Positions 24,735 through 33,751 are shown, numbered from the stretch's first letter. The stretch: DNA of 46,345 nt from an archaeon (GCA_023259115.1 JAHFQW010000003.1:1-46345), one strand, 5' to 3'. Notes: generated by a model from the sequence alone, not told the origin. Numbers and translations: made by a program.

Positions 24735-25910
24735 ATGGCAGAAATACATGATTTAGAAGATACGATTAGACAAATAGGGTCAGAAGAGAAACAAATTAAA
24801 TTTGTGGAACTTTTAGCAGGGAAAATAGAACTTCCCTCGAGGTATATTGATCAAGCAATTTTGTGGTATGAACGGAAGTCTGGTGAATGTGAGGAACAAA
24901 AAAATAGGCATGGAGCAGTATGTTATTTGAACGTTGCGGCAGAAATTGCTCAGAAGTGTAATAGAGCACAACAGGCGCAAGAATTGTATCGTCAGATGTA
25001 TGATAAAAGAGAGGAAATCACTTCTGATACCTATTATAGACAAGTGAGAGAACGGGGTGATTTAGCAAAAAAAGCTGGATATCTTGATGATGCGAGAGAG
25101 TATTATAGAGAATCTATTCAAAGAGAAATCAAAGATATGAGAAAAATAAAAGGTTTTGAATTACATTTAGAACAAACAGAAAAACTCTTAGAATTCGCAA
25201 CACAAGAGGGAATTCCTGAATTGATGGGGGAGATAGAACAATATAAACAACAATGTCAGGAAGAAGTATTGCAAGAATATATTGGGAGAAGTAATTGCGA
25301 TTGGGAAAGAGCGGCGCTTCTGGCGGAAAAATTTCATAAAGAAGGCATGGCAGCAAATTATAGAGTACTGGCACATGCCTCAGTTGAAGAAAGAGAGGCA
25401 ATATTTGCTCGACAACAAGGAGAGATTGACAAATCGGAGAGATTATTCTTGAGAGCAATAGTGGAATATGAGAATCATAACAAATTTTCTGATGCGGCAA
25501 AGCTGGCAGAACGAATAGGGAAAAATAGTTGGGCTAGGGAATTATATGAACGAGGGGGAAAACTTGATGAGGCAGCACGCCTGGCAGAATTGGATCACAA
25601 TCCAGAAGAAATAAAGAGATTGTATGACAAAGCGGTGAATCAATATAATAAAGATAAAAACAAAGAGAATCCAGAAATGGTAGCACGTATTTGTAAACGG
25701 TTGGGAAATGTTGCAGATGCAGAAGAGTGGTATACCAAAGCAATTGAAAAATATGAAAAAATATCAAATTGTGACTGTTGTATTCCCCATATTAAAAAAG
25801 CGAGTAAGATTGCCGAGGAATGCGGACGTCGCAAGAAAGCACAGAGTCTGATTACAATATATGAATTATTAAAGCAACATTATTCTGTTGATAGAGAAAT
25901 TGAGGATTGA
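24735..25910 (+). CDS. Helical-repeat (TPR/alpha-solenoid) protein, 391 aa
   Basis: The whole protein is built of helix-turn-helix units of about 34-40 residues with the AxxxYxxA/LA pattern of TPR-like solenoids, for example YRQVRERGDLAKKAGYLDDA, then AIVEYENHNKFSDAAKLAER and NSWARELYERGGKLDEAARL. The last unit carries a CDCCIPHIKKA cluster of cysteines. No signal peptide or enzyme domain is present, so it is probably a cytoplasmic protein-protein interaction platform. I start it at ATG 24735 because AAGGAGAG at 24720-24727 is at a better distance from it than from ATG 24729. It is convergent with the tRNA gene. Confidence 0.8.
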   Translation: MAEIHDLEDTIRQIGSEEKQIKFVELLAGKIELPSRYIDQAILWYERKSGECEEQKNRHGAVCYLNVAAEIAQKCNRAQQAQELYRQMYDKREEITSDTYYRQVRERGDLAKKAGYLDDAREYYRESIQREIKDMRKIKGFELHLEQTEKLLEFATQEGIPELMGEIEQYKQQCQEEVLQEYIGRSNCDWERAALLAEKFHKEGMAANYRVLAHASVEEREAIFARQQGEIDKSERLFLRAIVEYENHNKFSDAAKLAERIGKNSWARELYERGGKLDEAARLAELDHNPEEIKRLYDKAVNQYNKDKNKENPEMVARICKRLGNVADAEEWYTKAIEKYEKISNCDCCIPHIKKASKIAEECGRRKKAQSLITIYELLKQHYSVDREIED

Positions 25911-25948
25911 GAGGTTAGAGAAAAATATCTAAACGGGAGAGATAAATA

Positions 25949-26105
25949 TGGTGGACCTGCCCGGACATTCTCACTAGCGTTCGAGGCATTATCGCCTCGG
26001 GCGCTAATATTTGAACCGGGGACTAACGCCTCACTTATCTTTATGATTGTAAGGGCGCTGTCATCTACGATCTCTGGGTAGAGATAACCGCTAGACCACA
26101 GGTCC
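25949..26105 (-). tRNA. tRNA-Val(UAC) with three apparent introns and encoded CCA
   Basis: Acceptor arms GGACCTG (26105-26099) and CAGGTCC (25959-25953) pair over 7 bp, followed by discriminator A and an encoded CCA (25951-25949). Anticodon UAC is at 26051-26049 in a CTTACAA loop closed by GCGCC/GGCGT. The T stem is CCCGG/CCGGG with TTCAAAT loop. Three insertions interrupt the cloverleaf: 21 nt at 26084-26064 (between D loop and D-stem 3' arm, with TCTAC/GTAGA ends), 16 nt at 26047-26032 (the canonical 37/38 site) and 44 nt at 26008-25965 (between T loop and T-stem 3' arm, with TAGCG/CGCTA and GAGGC/GCCTC stems). Removing them leaves exactly 76 nt. Exact splice points can slide by a base. A TTTTTAAAT box lies about 30 bases upstream. 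Confidence 0.85.
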
Positions 26106-26208
26106 GACTAGGGGTTAGGATTATGGCTGATTTAAAAATGTTTCTATGGGGAGAAATGGGGAGAAAAAAATGTGATGAACTTGAAATAGAGTTATAAAAA
26201 AATAGAAA

Positions 26209-27804
26209 TTATTTTTTATGCTTTTTTGCTTCAGAAGTGTGCTCTTTTTTTGCTTCGGGTTTGGCTTCGGATTTGTCGGGTTTGGATTCAGAGTCCGTCT
26301 CTTTTGATTCGCTATGGCTATGATGAGGAGCTTCTTCTTTTTTTTCTTCTGATTTGGTGTGATGTTCGGAAGGTGCTTTTAAATCCGCAGAGGTGTCTTT
26401 TTTTGTGGCAATTTTCTCTTTGACTTTTTCGCTTACTTTTTCACTGGCTTTTTTGAAATGGTCAAAGACGAATTTAAGTCCTGTACCAATAGCGGCTAAC
26501 CCGGTAATGATGGCCGCGATTACACCAATATTGCCCCCTAACCATTGCAGAAAGCTTTGTTCTTCTTGTTTGGAGTTGGCGAGACTTTTATTGGTGTCAT
26601 CAAGTGAGCTTTTGACAAGGTCAAGAGTAATTTTGGCATCAGCGAATTTGTTGGTTAAGATTTGCTGCTGAGCCGATTCAATCTTTTTTTTACTTTCTTT
26701 GATGCTGTCATAAATTTCGGAGACTAAATAGCCTTCTGATTTTTTTTCATAATAAGTAGTTTCCTGCTGCTGGATGTTTTCTTTGAGATTGGTTAATTGA
26801 GTGAGCAATTCGTCTTTGCTATATTGCGTTTGTTTGGTGATAGTGATGTTTAAAGGAAATGTTTTGTCTTTGATTTTGACTTTGGCATCAATGGAATCAG
26901 TACCGGCTATGTTTACTTTGATAACCAAAGAGTCTTGATCGCCAGAGCTAAGTGAACTGATACTGGAAGAGCTAAGGGTGGTTATGCCCGTACCAATGAT
27001 TTTGGCGGAGATATCTTTTACGGTGTTTTGTCCACCATTGATAATGATTAGGGTTATTATTTGATTGTCTCCTGAATCTAGTGTTTTGGGGAAATAAGAG
27101 TCTAATTTGAGTTTTGAATCGAAGTTGGAGACGGTTATAGGGATGATTTTTTGCAGAGTGTTACCGGTGGCGTCGGTGATTTGGAGGGTGGCGTTGTATT
27201 CGCCAACGTCTTCGTAGGTGAAGCCGGGGTTTTGTTTTGTACTATCAATGGAACCGTCATTGTTGAAGTCCCAAGTGTATTTGAATGGTTCTTTTCCGGT
27301 GGCGGCGACGGTGTATTGAACAATGAGAGGAGCAGAGCCAGATAAAGGATTGGCAAGAATGGTTGCGGTCATGGCGGTTTTAGCGATTACTTGTGTGGTT
27401 GCACTGGCAGTTTGATTATCTGCCGTTGTAACGGTGACTTTGATAGAATATATGCCATCTGTGGAGTAAACGTAGTCTGGATTGGCAGAGGTGCTATCGG
27501 TTTTGCCATCGCCATTAAAATCCCAAACATAAGAGCTAATGGGAAGATTACTTGTGACGTTAAAAATAGTGAAGAGAGGAATAGAACCGGTTGCGGGAGC
27601 CACTTGAATAGTTATTTGCAGAGGAGTGAGAGGGGCTGGGGGAGGAGTTGCGGGTTCTGTTGTTGCAGCGCCAGTTGGTTGCGAGTTTGAATCGGAAGAG
27701 GGTTGTGTTAGATTAGAATCATTGGTGTTTTGTGCAATTACAAGAGAGAACACAAGCAAGCTTAATATCATTAAAGATAAAATTATACGTGGTAGATTTG
27801 TCAT
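26209..27804 (-). CDS. PKD-domain surface protein with coiled coil, membrane span and charged cytoplasmic tail
   Basis: The 531-residue protein starts with a signal peptide (MTNLPRIILSLMILSLLVFS) and a Thr/Pro linker. Two PKD domains follow (residues 60-150 and 150-235; SSYVWDFNGDGKTDSTSANP and FKYTWDFNNDGSIDSTKQNP), then a CARDB-like beta domain (LDSYFPKTLDSGDNQIITL). After this come a helical coiled coil (about residues 330-415), a transmembrane helix (NIGVIAAIITGLAAIGTGLKF) and a highly charged Lys/Glu/His/Ser tail of about 80 residues. It probably displays glycan- or protein-binding domains outside, with a disordered inner tail. It is divergent from scpA. Confidence 0.82.
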   Translation of the reverse strand: MTNLPRIILSLMILSLLVFSLVIAQNTNDSNLTQPSSDSNSQPTGAATTEPATPPPAPLTPLQITIQVAPATGSIPLFTIFNVTSNLPISSYVWDFNGDGKTDSTSANPDYVYSTDGIYSIKVTVTTADNQTASATTQVIAKTAMTATILANPLSGSAPLIVQYTVAATGKEPFKYTWDFNNDGSIDSTKQNPGFTYEDVGEYNATLQITDATGNTLQKIIPITVSNFDSKLKLDSYFPKTLDSGDNQIITLIIINGGQNTVKDISAKIIGTGITTLSSSSISSLSSGDQDSLVIKVNIAGTDSIDAKVKIKDKTFPLNITITKQTQYSKDELLTQLTNLKENIQQQETTYYEKKSEGYLVSEIYDSIKESKKKIESAQQQILTNKFADAKITLDLVKSSLDDTNKSLANSKQEEQSFLQWLGGNIGVIAAIITGLAAIGTGLKFVFDHFKKASEKVSEKVKEKIATKKDTSADLKAPSEHHTKSEEKKEEAPHHSHSESKETDSESKPDKSEAKPEAKKEHTSEAKKHKK

Positions 27805-27888
27805 AATAGAATGGAAAATGGCACTTGTTTTTAAAGGTTTTTGTTAGGAGTGATGGCGCTCTTGACAAAGAAGAGGGATTCGTAGGGG

Positions 27889-28716
27889 TTGAGTGATGAA
27901 TTCTGGGATGAAAAGAGAGAAGTGAGGACTTTACAAAAGAGCGAAGGGTTTAAGAAGAAAAAGCTTTTTATCAATACAATGCAGGAAGAAATATTTGATT
28001 TGTTGCTTAATCAGGAAGAGCTGAGCTGGAAGAGTATCTTAGTTGATTTAGTGCAGACTGAACAGATGGATCCGTGGGACATTGATATTACGCTTTTGAC
28101 GCAGCGATATATTCAAGCGATTAAACTGATGCAGGAGAATAATTTACGGGTGTCAGGGAAGATACTTTTGGCGGCGGCGTTTCTATTAAAGTTGAAGTCT
28201 GATCATCTAGTGGATAATGATTTATCAAAATTTGATACGTTGATTCATCAATCGGAGCAAGAGATTGAGGAAGAGCTGTTGGGGATGTTGGATGAGGGAA
28301 CGCGCGAGAAGAGGGCGCGGGAGAAGTTTGCATTAATCCCGCGTAATCCACAGCCACGGAATAGAAAAGTGTCGATTCAGGATTTGGTTGAGGCATTACA
28401 GCAGGCGATGGCATCAAAGAAGAAAGTGTTGACGCGGATTAGACCTGTGAAGTTTACTATGCCAGGGAGAAGGATGGATATTGTAGAGGCGATTCGCGAT
28501 GTGTTTCATAAGGTGATGTATTATAATGAGAAGAATGTGAATGGAGAAAAGGTGAGTTTTACACAGTTATTGCCACCTCAGGCAATGAAACAGGATAAAG
28601 TGGTGACGTTTGTGCCGTTATTACATTTAGAGAATCATGAAAAGATTGAGATGGAACAGGAGAAGCCGTTTGAGGAGATTTATATTTCAGTGAAGGGGAG
28701 AGGGACGAGAGAGTGA
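27889..28716 (+). CDS. scpA: Segregation and condensation protein A (kleisin ScpA)
   Basis: ScpA bridges SMC heads in the prokaryotic condensin. Features: the N-terminal helical domain (MQEEIFDLLLNQEELSWKSI, then MDPWDIDITLLTQRYIQ), the hydrophobic FLLKLKSDHLV helix, an acidic linker, and a C-terminal winged helix (IVEAIRDVFHKVMYYNEKN, then VSFTQLLPPQAM, VVTFVPLLHLENHEKI). Length fits. The start is uncertain: TTG 27889 is the furthest start without a stop; ATG 27979 is the first ATG. Ten codons upstream of the TTG, in the same frame, ATG 27853 opens a mini-ORF closed by TAG 27883, directly behind a TTTTTAAAGG box. No smc or scpB is in the window. Confidence 0.88.
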   Translation: MSDEFWDEKREVRTLQKSEGFKKKKLFINTMQEEIFDLLLNQEELSWKSILVDLVQTEQMDPWDIDITLLTQRYIQAIKLMQENNLRVSGKILLAAAFLLKLKSDHLVDNDLSKFDTLIHQSEQEIEEELLGMLDEGTREKRAREKFALIPRNPQPRNRKVSIQDLVEALQQAMASKKKVLTRIRPVKFTMPGRRMDIVEAIRDVFHKVMYYNEKNVNGEKVSFTQLLPPQAMKQDKVVTFVPLLHLENHEKIEMEQEKPFEEIYISVKGRGTRE

Positions 28717-28756
28717 GTTGTAGAGCGAGGGTGTGTGTTATGGAATTAAGAAGTTC

Positions 28757-29335
28757 TCATCTATGAACAATTCTCATCTTTTCACCAAAGTATATATCGT
28801 TCACTTTTCTCAAGATTTTTAATGCTTTTTTATCAGCTTTAGGATCATGTTCATATGCTGTTTTTGTGGCTAGGCTATCTCTTTGGAAATGAACATAGTA
28901 AATTGGTTTTGCTCTTCTATCCAACCCTTCCAGTGAATCTAATCGAAGTTCAGTTAATTCGGTATCTCCTTCAACAAAAAGAAATCTTAATGGTTCGGCC
29001 AGTTCATGAACCCATAAATATACTCCAACTTGTGTAAACTGAACAGAATTTAATGCTTGACATAAATCATTATAAGATCTTCCGTTGGTAGGTAGTCTTG
29101 CATCTTGAGCATATTGCATTATTCTTTCTCTATTCGGATATGCCCAATGAGAATCATCTGGATTATCAATAACGGTCTGAGGAATTTGAAATTTAAAATT
29201 TTTATTATCACCAAAATCTTCAGCTCTTTTACTTCTAAGACCCTCTTGTTTAGCTATTGCTTGAACATAAGAAACTACTTCATCTACTGATTTTCCTTGA
29301 GTTAAATTTCCGCTATAAAATAGGGATATTCCCAT
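28757..29335 (-). CDS. Hypothetical protein, 192 aa
   Basis: No family recognised. A soluble protein with an N-terminal GISLFYSGNLTQGKSVDEVV and a mixed alpha/beta body (SVQFTQVGVYLWVHELAEPL, then LRFLFVEGDTELTELRLDSL). The C-terminal third (IYYVHFQRDSLATKTAYEHD) could be the edge of a small beta-sheet domain. ATG 29335 lies about 25 bases from a minus-strand TTTATAAAAT box, the leaderless pattern. It lies between scpA and a broken ORF and has no operon partner. Confidence 0.6.
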   Translation of the reverse strand: MGISLFYSGNLTQGKSVDEVVSYVQAIAKQEGLRSKRAEDFGDNKNFKFQIPQTVIDNPDDSHWAYPNRERIMQYAQDARLPTNGRSYNDLCQALNSVQFTQVGVYLWVHELAEPLRFLFVEGDTELTELRLDSLEGLDRRAKPIYYVHFQRDSLATKTAYEHDPKADKKALKILRKVNDIYFGEKMRIVHR

Positions 29336-29364
29336 ACTATTGTGAGAATATAACTATTTTATAA

Positions 29365-29548
29365 ATGTTTTGGCACTTTTTTTGGTGATCCAAAACATAC
29401 ACTTTCAAGTCTTAACGGGATTGCCTTTGTTAAAGACAAACAACTCAAAGAATGCTTAGATAGAGCAGCTGCTGATTTGAGGAAGAATGCTTTTTCTCAT
29501 AAAGATTGGAATAGAGTGTTTATATATCGAATGAAAGAGCAGCAATAA
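29365..29548 (+). pseudogene. Small ORF disrupted at a T7 run
   Basis: ATG 29365 reads M-F-W-H-F-F then W-stop because the run TTTTTTT (29377-29383) shifts the frame. With six T residues instead of seven the frame continues as GDPKHTLSSLNGIAFVKDKQ to TAA at 29546-29548 (about 60 residues). The downstream frame has no start of its own. This may be a relic of a larger gene, a phase-variable homopolymer, or an assembly error. No family recognised. Confidence 0.4.
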
Positions 29549-29609
29549 AAGAACCAAATTAACAATCATACCATAAGGTTTTTAAAGGACTTTAGGAAGA
29601 AGAGGATTT

Positions 29610-31511
29610 GTGGTTTCTGAGACTAATTCAACGATGAAGATGACAATGAAGACGACAAAGCAGATTAAGATTCCGGCAAAGATTGTAGATCGAGTGCTGG
29701 GCCAAGATGAGGCGGTGAACATCATTCGCAAGGCGGCACAGCAGCGACGGCATGTACTATTAATAGGAGAACCGGGTACGGGGAAGAGTATGCTGGGTTT
29801 GGCGTTGGCAGAGTTGCTGCCTAATTCTGAATTGAAAGATCTGTTGGCGTATCAGAATCCTAATGATGAGAATAATCCGCAAGTGCGGGAGTTTGCGGCA
29901 GGTAAAGGACGAGAAGAAGTGAAGAAGCATACGTTAGATAGCAACCAAGTTCTGAAGAATAATAATATTTTGTTGTTTATTGTGGCGTTATTGACGTTTA
30001 TTGCGCCGTGGTGGGTGAGATATCATTACAAGTCGGATTTGATGTTTACGGCATTTTTCTTAGGTGGAATGTTATTTTTAGCGGCGTTTTCGATTATGTT
30101 GAGCATGGGGCCGAGGATGTTTAAGATGCAAAATGTTTTGCTGCCTAAAGTGATTGTGGATAATTTTGGACGAAAACAAGCGCCATTTTTTGACGCGACG
30201 GGAGCACATGCGGGAGCGTTGCTCGGAGATGTGTTACATGATCCATTCCAGTCAGGAGGATTAGGAACGCCGGCGAATCAGCGCGTGGTTGCAGGAATGA
30301 TTCATAAAGCGCATTTAGGAGTATTATTTATTGATGAGATTGCGACGTTGCATCCGCGAACACAGCAAGAGTTGTTGTCAGCATTACAGGAGAAGAAGTT
30401 TCCCATTACGGGTCAGTCCGAGCGATCGGCTGGAGCGATGGTGAGAACAGAGGCGGTGCCTTGTGATTTTGTATTAGTGGCGGCGGGCAATCCTGAGACG
30501 ATTAAGAATATGCATCCGGCACTACGCTCTAGAATTCGAGGGTATGGTTATGAAGTGTATATGAATGATACGATGCTTGATACGCCGGAGAATAGAGGCA
30601 AGATTGCGAGATTTGTGGCACAGGAAGTGGTGCGTGAAAATGGAAAAATACCACATTTTGATGAGGAAGGAATTAAAGTGATGATTGAGGAAGCGCGCAA
30701 GCGAGCGAATAGAAAAGGGCATTTGACGTTACATTTACGTGGTTTAGGGGGGCTTGTGCGAGCGGCGGGAGATTTGGCAAAAGAGGAAGGAGCCGAGTTT
30801 GCAACACGTACGCATATACGAGAAGCGTTAAAATTAGCACGACCATTGGAACAGCAAATGGCGGATAAATATATTGAACGTAAAAAAGAGTATGAAGTGA
30901 TTATGACAACAGGTAAGCAAGTGGGTCGAGTGAATGGGTTGGCGGTTATTGGCGGCGGCGATACGATGGCATCGGGCATTTTATTACCTATAGAGTCTGA
31001 AGTGACAGTAGGAGGTAGAAAAGCAGAAATTATTGCAACGGGAAAATTGGGTGAGATTGCTAAAGAGGCGGTAAAAAATGTTGCGGCGATTATTATGAAG
31101 TATTTTGGGGAAGATATCAAAGAGACACGAGATATTTATGTGCAGTTCTTGCAGACGTATGAAGGAGTGGAAGGGGATTCCGCATCGATTGCGGTGGCAA
31201 CGGCAATTATTTCGGCACTCAAAGAAATTCCGGTGAAACAAGATGTGGCGATGACGGGGTCGTTGTCGGTACGTGGAGAGGTATTACCAGTGGGGGGAGT
31301 ATCTGCGAAAGTAGAGGCAGCAATTGATACAGGAATTAAGACAATTATTGTGCCTAAATCGAATTTACAGGATATTGTAATTGAGAAAACGAAATTGGAG
31401 AAAGTGAAAATTATTCCAGTGGAACATATTGAGGAAGTGTTAGAGCATGCGCTGGAGTGGAGCGGCAAGGCGGCGTTGAAGCAGAAGATATTTCAACAAA
31501 AAAAGAAGTGA
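29610..31511 (+). CDS. lonB: Membrane-bound ATP-dependent protease LonB
   Basis: LonB degrades membrane and soluble proteins using ATP. The AAA+ domain carries Walker A GEPGTGKS (residues 53-60) and Walker [14 protein letters not shown]. Two transmembrane helices are inserted between them ([35 protein letters not shown]), as in archaeal LonB. The C-terminal Lon protease domain has the catalytic Ser in [12 protein letters not shown] and Lys in [14 protein letters not shown]. Length, 633 aa, is typical. The GTG start at 29610 lies about 26 bases after TTTTTAAAGG, so the message is probably leaderless; ATG codons from 29634 are alternatives. Confidence 0.95.
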   Translation: MVSETNSTMKMTMKTTKQIKIPAKIVDRVLGQDEAVNIIRKAAQQRRHVLLIGEPGTGKSMLGLALAELLPNSELKDLLAYQNPNDENNPQVREFAAGKGREEVKKHTLDSNQVLKNNNILLFIVALLTFIAPWWVRYHYKSDLMFTAFFLGGMLFLAAFSIMLSMGPRMFKMQNVLLPKVIVDNFGRKQAPFFDATGAHAGALLGDVLHDPFQSGGLGTPANQRVVAGMIHKAHLGVLFIDEIATLHPRTQQELLSALQEKKFPITGQSERSAGAMVRTEAVPCDFVLVAAGNPETIKNMHPALRSRIRGYGYEVYMNDTMLDTPENRGKIARFVAQEVVRENGKIPHFDEEGIKVMIEEARKRANRKGHLTLHLRGLGGLVRAAGDLAKEEGAEFATRTHIREALKLARPLEQQMADKYIERKKEYEVIMTTGKQVGRVNGLAVIGGGDTMASGILLPIESEVTVGGRKAEIIATGKLGEIAKEAVKNVAAIIMKYFGEDIKETRDIYVQFLQTYEGVEGDSASIAVATAIISALKEIPVKQDVAMTGSLSVRGEVLPVGGVSAKVEAAIDTGIKTIIVPKSNLQDIVIEKTKLEKVKIIPVEHIEEVLEHALEWSGKAALKQKIFQQKKK

Positions 31512-31583
31512 GGGGAGTTTAGGGAATGATTAGAGATTTTCAAAACAAAAGCTTTAAAAAGCAGAGGCTAATTTTATAGGAAT

Positions 31584-31961
31584 ATGGCACGATCAACAGA
31601 ACGTTCATTACGCAAACCCAGTGGGGGACGGTATCATTTCTCACGTGGGAAACGAGGATACGAAGTTGCAGGTTATGCAGCAAATACTAAGTTAGGTGAT
31701 GCGAAGAAAGTACAAGTTAAGCGAGCACGAGGCGGCGAGACGCGAGAAGTTCTTTTAGTGGTCAAACAAGTCAATGTGGCAGATAAAAAGGGTAAAACTA
31801 CGAAGATGGATATTTTAAATGTAGTTGAAAATCCGGCTAATGCGAACTTAGTTCGACGTAACATTATTACTAAAGGCTGTGTGGTTGAAACATCACTTGG
31901 TCGCGTACGGGTTACATCACGACCTGGGCAAGAAGGCATGGTTAATGGTGTTTTGATTTAG
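31584..31961 (+). CDS. rps8e: 30S ribosomal protein S8e
   Basis: An archaeal/eukaryotic small-subunit protein. Matching features are the start MARSTERSLRKPSGGRYHFS, the RGYEVAGYAANTKLGDAKKV strand, NVVENPANANLVRRNIITKG and the end GRVRVTSRPGQEGMVNGVLI. Length, 125 aa, is normal for archaeal S8e. ATG 31584 lies about 26 bases after GCTTTAAAAA, consistent with its own leaderless promoter despite following lonB closely. Confidence 0.97.
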   Translation: MARSTERSLRKPSGGRYHFSRGKRGYEVAGYAANTKLGDAKKVQVKRARGGETREVLLVVKQVNVADKKGKTTKMDILNVVENPANANLVRRNIITKGCVVETSLGRVRVTSRPGQEGMVNGVLI

Positions 31962-31994
31962 GTGTTTTTATTGTTATAGTGTTTTCTTTTAGGA

Positions 31995-32744
31995 TTATTT
32001 CTTGGCAATTTGCCATAGCGCTTTAAAGTATTCTCTAAAAGAGTCAGCTGTTTCTTGATTGTTTATGAGAATGGTTAGGAGTGGTTGGTTGAGAATGGCA
32101 ATGAGGGTGTAGTGTTTGTAGATGTTGATGGCAGCAGGAGTGGTAGTTATGAGATATCTGGCTTGGATGAGGGGAGAGGTTTCTTGAGTGAGGAATAAAC
32201 CTCGAGAAGATTCATTAAAGATAATTTTTGAATGTATCTTTTTTTTGATGCGTTGAAGATGGAGTTGGTGGAAGAACTTTTGGATTTGAGGAGTATTTTC
32301 ACCTTTGCCGGCGCCGAAGGCGTAGTAGATTTCTTTTGAATCAAATAAAGGGATAAGAGTGTTGAACGCGTTTTGCATGCCGTTGATGCCAAGGAATATT
32401 TCGGCAGTCTTAGAGTTTTGGGTGAGAGATTGCTTGAGAAGAAGCTGAGGAAGAAGTTTGGAAATGGATGATTTTTCTTGGGCAATTTCTTGTCCTTTTC
32501 TATCAAGATAATGTAAGAGATTATGTGGATCGGCGGCGCTGAAATATTTGGTTGATTGAGAGGTGATATAACTGACAAGACCTTTTTGTTTGAGGCGTTC
32601 GAGGATATCATAAATTTTAGATCGAGTGACTTTGGCTTCGTCTACGATGGGGCCGGCAGTGGTTTGGCCTAATTGTAAGAGGGCGAGGTAGACGGCTATT
32701 TCTGATTTAGTTAAGCCAATACGTTCAAGGGGTTTGAGGTCCAT
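31995..32744 (-). CDS. TrmB-family transcriptional regulator (paralogue 3)
   Basis: The winged HTH (PLERIGLTKSEIAVYLALLQ, then KVTRSKIYDILERLKQKGLV) leads to a coiled coil (RKGQEIAQEKSSISKLLPQL) and a phospholipase-D-like domain (EIFLGINGMQNAFNTLIPLF) ending with SFREYFKALWQIAKK. It is close to paralogue 2 in the recognition helix and in the C-terminal SFR-x(4)-A-x-W. The start at ATG 32744 (MDLKPLERIGL) is chosen because the family begins there; the frame continues upstream to 32789 without conserved residues. Its regulon is unknown, but a CCCT-cttt-AGGG palindrome lies upstream. Confidence 0.87.
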   Translation of the reverse strand: MDLKPLERIGLTKSEIAVYLALLQLGQTTAGPIVDEAKVTRSKIYDILERLKQKGLVSYITSQSTKYFSAADPHNLLHYLDRKGQEIAQEKSSISKLLPQLLLKQSLTQNSKTAEIFLGINGMQNAFNTLIPLFDSKEIYYAFGAGKGENTPQIQKFFHQLHLQRIKKKIHSKIIFNESSRGLFLTQETSPLIQARYLITTTPAAINIYKHYTLIAILNQPLLTILINNQETADSFREYFKALWQIAKK

Positions 32745-32788
32745 TTTTGATATTATGGAGGGGGAGTTTATTAATTTTTGTATTTGCA

Positions 32789-32800
32789 CCCTCTTTAGGG
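32789..32800. promoter_or_regulatory. CCCT-cttt-AGGG palindrome at TrmB paralogue 3 promoter
   Basis: An inverted repeat lies upstream of the start codon and next to an AAATATTATAAAT TATA-like sequence (32806-32818). It resembles the palindrome at paralogue 2 in sequence and position. Confidence 0.45.
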
Positions 32801-32866
32801 GGGCATAAATATTATAAATTGATTGCTATCTCTAATGAAATAGAAAAATAATCTAGGAAAAATACG

Positions 32867-33373
32867 ATGACAAAATATATACCCTCATATCCCCTCATTA
32901 AACCGGAAGAGATGATTGCACGTGATAAAATGGTATTAGTCCCTGAAGAGAAACTGGACCCATTACAACGCGCAGAGTTGCATAATTTACGTCGAGGAAT
33001 TCCTTATTATATTACACTTGTCGATACACAGGAAAATCGAGCTAATTTTAATTTTACAACATTGTATTATCAGCAGGTGGCATATAAAGAAGGTTGGGAG
33101 TTTAAACCAGAGAATTGGCAGGTGAGGTACATTGCACCAAATGATCCGAGATTTCCACATGATGGTGAACAACGTAGAATTTATAGCTATAAATCAATTG
33201 ATCAGACATGTGATCCAATAGGCAAGTTGCATTGTGATGGAAAGATACTTCCTCTTTCTACAGGGAATAGGTTGGGGTTTACATTAGAATCAAATGGAAA
33301 ATATGCTCGACTGATGGATACGTGTGATACAGATGATTTAGGTGCAAAAGTGAGGGGATTATTTAAACACTAA
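32867..33373 (+). CDS. Hypothetical protein, 168 aa
   Basis: No family recognised. A soluble protein starting MTKYIPSYPLIKPEEMIARD, with many prolines and aromatics and largely extended structure (FNFTTLYYQQVAYKEGWEFK, then WQVRYIAPNDPRFPHDGEQR). Three Cys lie in the C-terminal half (TCDPIGKLHCDGK, DTCDTDD), which could bind metal but form no known motif. The ATG at 32867 follows A-rich DNA (TAGAAAAATAATC) and no strong SD. It is divergent from the TrmB-type gene, so it may be one of that protein's targets. Confidence 0.6.
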   Translation: MTKYIPSYPLIKPEEMIARDKMVLVPEEKLDPLQRAELHNLRRGIPYYITLVDTQENRANFNFTTLYYQQVAYKEGWEFKPENWQVRYIAPNDPRFPHDGEQRRIYSYKSIDQTCDPIGKLHCDGKILPLSTGNRLGFTLESNGKYARLMDTCDTDDLGAKVRGLFKH

Positions 33374-33397
33374 GAGGGGTTGACGGATTAGGAATTT

Positions 33398-33751
33398 TTA
33401 ATTCTTATAAGCGTTGCCCACTAGTGTATCAATGGTGCCAAAGCGCAGGAAGTAGTCTTGGAGCAGAGAGATATGAAAGAGGATGGCGATAAGAACAAGT
33501 AGAATGCCCAGGAAGCCTAACATTATTCCTAGAAGAGACATCCATCTGCCAGCTAATTTTTCTCGCCCAACTTGCATTAAACCACCGATGCCAAAGATTA
33601 TGGCTAACGCACTAAATAGAGGTAGAATTAAGCCAAAAATACCAAGGATTAGTGAGATGAAACAGAGTTCTGAATGATGTGGCGAAGAGGATTTTTTGTG
33701 AGGGAGAGAGTCTGGTGCGAGGGGAAGAGGTCGTTTATGAGCATCGGGCAT
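33398..33751 (-). CDS. DUF4190-like small membrane protein
   Basis: A short polar N-terminus (MPDAHKRPLPLAPDSLPHKK) precedes two transmembrane helices (CFISLILGIFGLILPLFSAL; WMSLLGIMLGFLGILLVLIA) joined by the loop GIGGLMQVGREKLAGR. The hairpin with the GxxGLxxPxxSxxAIxxGxxG arrangement and the basic loop resemble DUF4190, a family of unknown function. ATG 33751 (MPDA) is preferred over 33760. It is convergent with the 168-aa gene. Confidence 0.65.
   Translation of the reverse strand: MPDAHKRPLPLAPDSLPHKKSSSPHHSELCFISLILGIFGLILPLFSALAIIFGIGGLMQVGREKLAGRWMSLLGIMLGFLGILLVLIAILFHISLLQDYFLRFGTIDTLVGNAYKN

Noticed and set aside
20468-27885. TAG as a sense codon (pyrrolysine or suppression)
   Set aside because: Two in-frame TAG codons (HEPN, scpA leader) suggested recoding, but many intact genes here end normally in TAG (apt, dut, S8e, the 47-aa membrane protein), and no pyl genes are seen.
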